In this document: positions 14,037 through 17,743 of the stretch, one piece after another
How positions within the stretch are numbered: the first letter of the stretch is position 1
Layout: the number at the start of each line of letters is the position of its first letter
Source: Pseudomonadota bacterium
Lineage (GTDB): Bacteria; Desulfobacterota; Desulfarculia; Desulfarculales; JAHJDS01
DNA length: 17,743 bases
Assembly (NCBI GenBank): GCA_018812395.1
Contig: JAHJDS010000539.1
Coordinates: 1-17,743 of the forward strand
Reading direction: 5' to 3'
Notes under the pieces: generated by a model
What the model was told of the DNA's origin: nothing
Databases searched by the model: none
The model's input: only the letters and a program-made list of their open reading frames with translations
Made by a program: the position numbers and the translations under genes

Positions 14037-14093
14037 GTTCTCACCCCATAGCTTGTTATCGTACCGGAGCCGTCGTCAGGGGGGCTTGAGAGG

Positions 14094-14459
14094 CTACTGG
14101 TCAAGGTTAATCGCGGTTTGGACCGGCTTGAACAGCTTGGCGAAGCTCCGGTCGGCGTGGGCCCGGCCTCTGGCTTCGAGTTCCTCGAACACGGCGATCA
14201 GTTGCCGGGCCTCGTCCGTTAAACGGGAGCCTCGCTTCCCCCCCTCATCCCGGCCGTCGGTCAGAACCAGTCTCAACCCCAGCCGCTCTTCGGTGGCCTT
14301 GATCCGGGCCCACATGCCCCGAAAGGACATCTTGAGCATCTTGGCCGCCTGGTTGATGGAGCCCGACTGGTCGATGGCCCGCAACATGTCCACCCGCCCC
14401 TGGCCGAAGATCACCTCCCCCTGATCGTCTTCTATCCAGAATTTGGATTTGATCTTCAT
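14094..14459 (-). CDS. ModE-type winged-helix DNA-binding protein without oxyanion-sensing domain
   Basis: The 121-residue protein equals the N-terminal DNA-binding domain of ModE. Residues 20-61 give the HTH (GRVDMLRAIDQSGSINQAAK, MLKMSFRGMWARIKATEERLG), and the wing contains GGKRGSRLTDEARQLI. ModE proper continues with two Mop domains that bind molybdate/tungstate. These are absent and the gene stops cleanly, so another sensing route is needed. The ATG at 14459 overlaps the fdhE stop as ATGA, so translation is coupled to fdhE. Likely targets are the palindromes before tupA/porin and tupB, judging by their ModE-like layout and proximity. The family call is strong; targets and effector are inferred. 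Confidence 0.88.
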   Translation of the reverse strand: MKIKSKFWIEDDQGEVIFGQGRVDMLRAIDQSGSINQAAKMLKMSFRGMWARIKATEERLGLRLVLTDGRDEGGKRGSRLTDEARQLIAVFEELEARGRAHADRSFAKLFKPVQTAINLDQ

Positions 14460-15322
14460 GACATCCTGGATTCGGCGTCCGGCCGGGGCCTGAGCTTGAG
14501 GCCACGTCTCTCCGCCAGCCGGTCCAGGTGCCAGGTGATTACCTCGAGGATTTCCCAGGGCCACTCCGCCTGGAGTTCCCGCTGATCCACCGTCTTGACG
14601 TAGCCGTGGCAGTTCTCGCAGTAGTCGACCCGATAGCCGTTTTCTCCGGTAGTGAAAAAGGAGATGCTTCCCGGATCCCGGCCGCCACAGAAAGGGCAGG
14701 CCAGCCGCTCGAACTCCCAGGCGTGACCGCACAGGGCGCAATGAAGGATTCTGGCCCCATCGTCGGCGGTCAGACGGGCCAAGTCGCAGGGGCCGCCGCA
14801 CAAGGGGCAGTGGCCCTCGTCCCACTCCAGTCCGTCGAGCTTCTGGCGCAGTCCATCCCGGAGCGCGGCCAGGGACGGCCGGAGGGTCATCCGGGCCAGG
14901 AAGGTCAGCACCGCCGGGGGCAGATCGCACCGCCCGGCCAGGTCCTCCATGACGGCCGCGTCCTCGGCCAGCCAGGCCCGCAGCAGGTCGTTGATCAGGG
15001 AATCGTCGTCCACGGCCAGGTCGAGCAGCTTTTGCAGCCCCTCGGCCTGGGGGTGATCCGGGGTCAGGGTGGCCCGAATCACCTCCCGGAACAGGCCCGG
15101 ACTGATCCGGTCGTCAAACGGCAGAGCGGCCCGTTCCAGCAGGGGCAGGCCTTCCCGGGCCTTGAGTTCCCGGTGCTCGTCCAGTCCCGTGGGGAGCCGC
15201 GGCCGGGCCGAAGACGATTCGGTCACCCCCCACACCCGAGCCAAGGCCTCGAGCATATCACGGTACCGGGGTTGATCCTGGCCGATGGCCCGGGCCGCCG
15301 CCGCCAGGTCGTGGTGTGTCAT
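14456..15322 (-). CDS. fdhE: FdhE, formate dehydrogenase accessory protein
   Basis: FdhE is needed for active periplasmic formate dehydrogenase and interacts with its catalytic subunit before export. The 288 residues match the family length. An alpha-helical N-terminal half is followed by the rubredoxin/zinc-ribbon-like half with four C-x2-C pairs: Cys172/175, 195/198, 209/212 and 235/238. These occur in CPLCGG, CALCGHAW, CPFCGG and YCENCHGY. GGGAGGGG lies just before the ATG. It follows fdhAB, separated by a terminator and a possible promoter of its own. It is coupled to the ModE-like gene downstream. This is good evidence that the fdhAB product is a cofactor-containing exported enzyme. Confidence 0.92.
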   Translation of the reverse strand: MTHHDLAAAARAIGQDQPRYRDMLEALARVWGVTESSSARPRLPTGLDEHRELKAREGLPLLERAALPFDDRISPGLFREVIRATLTPDHPQAEGLQKLLDLAVDDDSLINDLLRAWLAEDAAVMEDLAGRCDLPPAVLTFLARMTLRPSLAALRDGLRQKLDGLEWDEGHCPLCGGPCDLARLTADDGARILHCALCGHAWEFERLACPFCGGRDPGSISFFTTGENGYRVDYCENCHGYVKTVDQRELQAEWPWEILEVITWHLDRLAERRGLKLRPRPDAESRMS

Positions 15323-15340
15323 TCGCCCCTCCCGCTCATA

Positions 15341-15370
15341 AGATTACCACAATCCCCGGGCGCCGGCCAA
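15341..15370 (-). promoter_or_regulatory. Possible promoter of the fdhE operon
   Basis: On the minus strand, TTGGCC (15370-15365), 18-bp spacer, TAATCT (15346-15341). The match is moderate (4/6 and 3/6), but it lies exactly between the fdhB terminator and fdhE. Confidence 0.3.
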
Positions 15371-15393
15371 CGCCGATCAGACGAAATCGTCCT

Positions 15394-15433
15394 AAAAAGG
15401 TGGGCCGACCCCGGTGCGGGGGCCGGCCCACCT
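15394..15433 (-). terminator. Intrinsic terminator after fdhAB
   Basis: A perfect 10-bp stem AGGTGGGCCG (15398-15407) and CGGCCCACCT (15424-15433) reads on the minus strand into TTTTT (15398-15394). It lies 90 bases after the fdhB stop and would separate fdhAB from fdhE, allowing higher levels of the structural subunits. Confidence 0.8.
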
Positions 15434-15523
15434 GCGTCCCTAAAAGGAGCCCTTGGCGCCGACGTGAAGGGTCAATCCGTCACGCCGGGTGGCCTGGGAG
15501 ACGACGGGACGCCTCTTCGCTCG

Positions 15524-16180
15524 TCACCCGGCGGCGTACTTGGCGTACCGATCCGGCTTGTCCGTCACCAGGTACAGGACCCGCACGTCCCCCAGACTCA
15601 GGATCTGGGCCTTGGGCAAGGCCTTTTTGACCTTGGCCAGCCGGGCCTTGGCCGCGGCGGTGATCTTGTCCAGGTCGCCGAAGGTGATGGCCCCGGTGGG
15701 ACAGGCCTTGGCGCAGGCCGGCAACTGACCGGCCTTGATCCGGTCCACGCACATGGTGCACTTGGCCATCAAGCCCGTCTTGGCGTCAAGCCGCGGGATG
15801 CGGTACGGGCAGGACTCGTATATCTCCTTGAACTGCTTGGCCACCCGCCGCGTGTTCCGGGTGAACAGCACCGCGCCGGTGGCCTTGTCAATGACAATGG
15901 CCCCCTTGCGGTAGTTGTCCGCCACGGACTTGCAGGGCGGCTCCACGCAGTGCCGGCAGGCCTCGGAGAAGAAGTACCACACCGGTTTGTCGTTCGCGCC
16001 GTCATACTCGGCGAAGTGGACCAGTCGCCAGGTCGCCGTCGAGAGGTCCGCCGGGTTTTGGTGCGTGCCACGCTGCTTGGTCTTGGTTGCCGGGAGATGA
16101 TTCCACTGCTTACAACCGACCTGGCAGCCACGGCAGGCGGTGCACTTGCTGGTGTCGACGAAGAACCCTTTTCCAGCCAT
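15524..16180 (-). CDS. fdhB: Formate dehydrogenase beta subunit, iron-sulfur protein
   Basis: The 218 residues match the beta subunit of soluble periplasmic formate dehydrogenases of the Desulfovibrio FdhAB type. There are exactly twelve cysteines: Cys13, 16, 19, 23 (CTACRGCQVGC), 75, 78, 83 (CRHCVEPPC), 124, 141, 144 (CTMC), 156 and 160 (CAKACPTG). That fits three [4Fe-4S] clusters, as in the Desulfovibrio enzyme; four-cluster membrane-bound FdnH/FdoH types have sixteen and a C-terminal helix, which is absent here. The motif KCTACRGCQ with QW and the HQNPADLS stretch are close to that group. No signal peptide is seen, so it probably crosses by hitch-hiking on the Tat signal of FdhA. It starts 3 bases after the fdhA stop. 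Confidence 0.93.
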   Translation of the reverse strand: MAGKGFFVDTSKCTACRGCQVGCKQWNHLPATKTKQRGTHQNPADLSTATWRLVHFAEYDGANDKPVWYFFSEACRHCVEPPCKSVADNYRKGAIVIDKATGAVLFTRNTRRVAKQFKEIYESCPYRIPRLDAKTGLMAKCTMCVDRIKAGQLPACAKACPTGAITFGDLDKITAAAKARLAKVKKALPKAQILSLGDVRVLYLVTDKPDRYAKYAAG

Positions 16181-16183
16181 GGC

Positions 16184-17743
16184 TTACCCCCCCTTCCTGA
16201 CGACGTTGGCCATGAAGGCCTTGGTCTCCGGAATCTTGGTGTTGGGATCACCCACCGACGGCGTCAGCAGGTTGGACGAATCGCCGCCGTCCTTGGGGTA
16301 GCGCCAGCCGTAGCACCAGGGCAGGCCGATCTGATGGATCTCCTGGCCCTCGATCATGAACGGTCGGAAACGGTTGGTGACCATGGCCACGGCCTCGACC
16401 TGGCCCCGGGGCGAGCGGACGATGACCTTTTGGCCGTTCTTGATGCCCCTGAGCTTGGCCAACTGATGGCTCATCTCGCAGAACTGCTGGGGTTCCGCCT
16501 CCAGCAGCCACGGCTGCCAGCGGGTCATGATGCCCGTCTGCCAGTGCTCGGTGATCCGGTAGGTGGTGGCCACGAACGGGTATTCGGGGTCGCAGGAACG
16601 CAACACGTCGCGGTCCGTGGCGAACGTCTTGACCGTGGGGTTGATCAGTTGAGACGAGAACGAGTTCTTCTTGACCGGGCACTCCAGGGGCTCGTAGTGC
16701 TCGGGGAAGGGGCCGTCGGCCCGCCCCGGACCGAACACGTGGGCGTGGCCGGCCGGCTTCATGATGAACGGGTACTTGGTGTCCTTGCGGGCCGAACCAT
16801 CGGGGTTCCGCATCGGGTACCAGCCGCCGTCGGGCACGTCGCCGACCCACTTCTTGGACACGTACTTGCCGCCGGCCGCCTTGCCGGCGAACCGGATGAC
16901 CGGGTGCTTCTTGTCCCAGGGCTGACCCTTGAGGTCCACCGAGGCCCGGTTGTAGATGATCCGCCGGTTGACCGGCCAGCACCAGGCCCACTCGGAGAAG
17001 AGGCCGATGCCCGAGCGGTCCTTCTTGGAGCGCCGGGCGGCCATGTTGCCTTTCCCGGTGTAGGAGTTGCAGTACAGCCAGTTGCCCGAGCTGGTCGAGC
17101 CGTCGGCCTTGAGGAAGGCGAAGCTGGGCACGAGCGCGCCCTTCTTGAACTTCTTGCCCTTGACGACCGTGTCCTTCTCGAAGTAGCCGTTGATCAGCTT
17201 GGCGATGCCATGGGCGTCATAATGGCCGCGCTTGGTCCAGTCGGTCCGGTAGTTGACGATCGGCTGGGGGAACTTGCCGCTTTTTTTGTAACGGCGCACG
17301 ATCCGCTTCCACAGCTCGACCATGATGTCCCCGTCGGGCTTGGCCTGGCCGGGCGGGTTGGACCCCTTGTAGCGCCACTGGCTCCACCGGCCCGAGTTGG
17401 TGATCGAGCCCTCCTTCTCCATGGAGGCGGCGCAGGGGAGCATGAACACCTCGGTCTTGATCTTCTTGGGGTCCATCCCCGGGCCCTTCCAGAAGGAGCC
17501 GGTCTCGTTGGCGAACAGGTTGACGTTGACCATCCAGTCCAGCTTGGCCATGCCGGCCCGGTTCTTGCCCGCGTTGGCCCCCGAACAGGCCGGGTTCTGG
17601 CCCCAGGCGAAGAAGCCCTTGAACTTGCCCTGGTACATCTCGTCAAAGAGATCCAGCCAGGAGTAAGGCACGCCGTCGTCGACCTTGGGCATCCAGTCGT
17701 ACCCGAAGTCGTTCTTCTTGGTCGCCGCCTTACCGAACATGGC
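16184..17743 (-). CDS. fdhA: Formate dehydrogenase catalytic (alpha) subunit, C-terminal half (5' end outside window)
   Basis: The frame is open to the window edge, leaving about 519 residues of a protein normally near 1000. It oxidises formate to CO2 (or reduces CO2) at a W/Mo-bis-MGD site. Visible parts are molybdopterin-domain segments such as FAWGQNPACSGANAG, VNVNLFANETGSFW and a Cys-containing MLPCAASMEKEGSITNSGRW. The C-terminal dinucleotide-binding barrel shows TEHWQTGIMTRWQPWLLEAEP, VIVRSPRGQVEAVAMVT, and HQIGLPWCYGW. The end, DPNTKIPETKAFMANV, is typical of formate dehydrogenases. The catalytic Sec/Cys, the first [4Fe-4S] cluster and any Tat signal are upstream and cannot be checked. 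Nearby tungstate uptake genes suggest a tungsten enzyme. The protein is rich in lysine for such GC-rich DNA. Confidence 0.93.
   Translation of the reverse strand, partial: AMFGKAATKKNDFGYDWMPKVDDGVPYSWLDLFDEMYQGKFKGFFAWGQNPACSGANAGKNRAGMAKLDWMVNVNLFANETGSFWKGPGMDPKKIKTEVFMLPCAASMEKEGSITNSGRWSQWRYKGSNPPGQAKPDGDIMVELWKRIVRRYKKSGKFPQPIVNYRTDWTKRGHYDAHGIAKLINGYFEKDTVVKGKKFKKGALVPSFAFLKADGSTSSGNWLYCNSYTGKGNMAARRSKKDRSGIGLFSEWAWCWPVNRRIIYNRASVDLKGQPWDKKHPVIRFAGKAAGGKYVSKKWVGDVPDGGWYPMRNPDGSARKDTKYPFIMKPAGHAHVFGPGRADGPFPEHYEPLECPVKKNSFSSQLINPTVKTFATDRDVLRSCDPEYPFVATTYRITEHWQTGIMTRWQPWLLEAEPQQFCEMSHQLAKLRGIKNGQKVIVRSPRGQVEAVAMVTNRFRPFMIEGQEIHQIGLPWCYGWRYPKDGGDSSNLLTPSVGDPNTKIPETKAFMANVVRKGG

Noticed and set aside
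14094..14930. Longer 278-residue version of the ModE-like protein
   Set aside because: The extra N-terminal part is out-of-frame fdhE sequence. The ATG at 14459 overlaps the fdhE stop as ATGA and starts exactly at the ModE domain.
16184..17743. In-frame selenocysteine in FdhA
   Set aside because: The visible half has no in-frame TGA; the Sec/Cys position lies upstream of the window, so nothing can be said.
1..17743. CRISPR array, rRNA genes or complete insertion sequence
   Set aside because: No regularly spaced repeats, rRNA-like sequence or intact transposase was found on either strand.

Overview
The window is GC-rich (roughly two-thirds G+C, with strong G/C at third codon positions) and reads like an anaerobic member of the Desulfobacterota (former Deltaproteobacteria), either sulfate-reducing or syntrophic. 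The clues are a soluble periplasmic formate dehydrogenase of the Desulfovibrio FdhAB type, a tungstate (Tup) uptake system, and a MetV-MetF methylenetetrahydrofolate reductase pair next to a Nuo/Hyd-like flavoprotein, as in Wood-Ljungdahl organisms. A Desulfarculus-like host would fit, but that is inference only.

Region 1 (1-6321, + strand) is one tight operon: the C-terminus of a NuoG/FdhA-like molybdopterin protein, a NuoE-like [2Fe-2S] subunit, a 1038-residue NuoF-GltD fusion, metV, metF and a single-domain response regulator. Genes overlap by 1-4 bases or sit less than 30 bases apart. It looks like a cytoplasmic electron-transfer complex that joins NAD(P)H, a molybdopterin site and the methyl branch of the Wood-Ljungdahl pathway. 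Flavin-based electron bifurcation is an attractive possibility, not shown by sequence.

Region 2 (6322-8338) starts with a non-coding spacer and a tRNA-Thr(CGU). After it comes about 1.6 kb of lower-GC accessory DNA: 11-bp-spaced direct repeats, an intrinsic terminator, an excisionase-like HTH gene, a second frameshifted HTH gene, a DUF2997-like gene with an unexplained C-terminus, and decayed sequence. It looks like the remnant of an element integrated at the tRNA.

Region 3 (8339-17743) holds an HD-domain phosphohydrolase and then what looks like a tungsten-to-formate-dehydrogenase module. tupA (-) is divergent from an outer-membrane porin-like gene (+). tupB-tupC (-) converge on the porin. 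An exported peroxiredoxin, a TlpA-like thioredoxin, a ModE-type DNA-binding protein without an oxyanion-sensing domain, fdhE, fdhB and the C-terminal half of fdhA follow, all on the minus strand. The tupA/porin intergenic region has a perfect 8-6-8 palindrome lying across two overlapping divergent promoters. Related imperfect sites lie on the tupB promoter, one of them in the same position relative to its -35 box. The likely logic: the porin admits oxyanion to the periplasm, TupABC imports it, FdhE helps mature FdhAB, the two exported thiol proteins protect or maintain periplasmic proteins, and the ModE-like protein sets expression.
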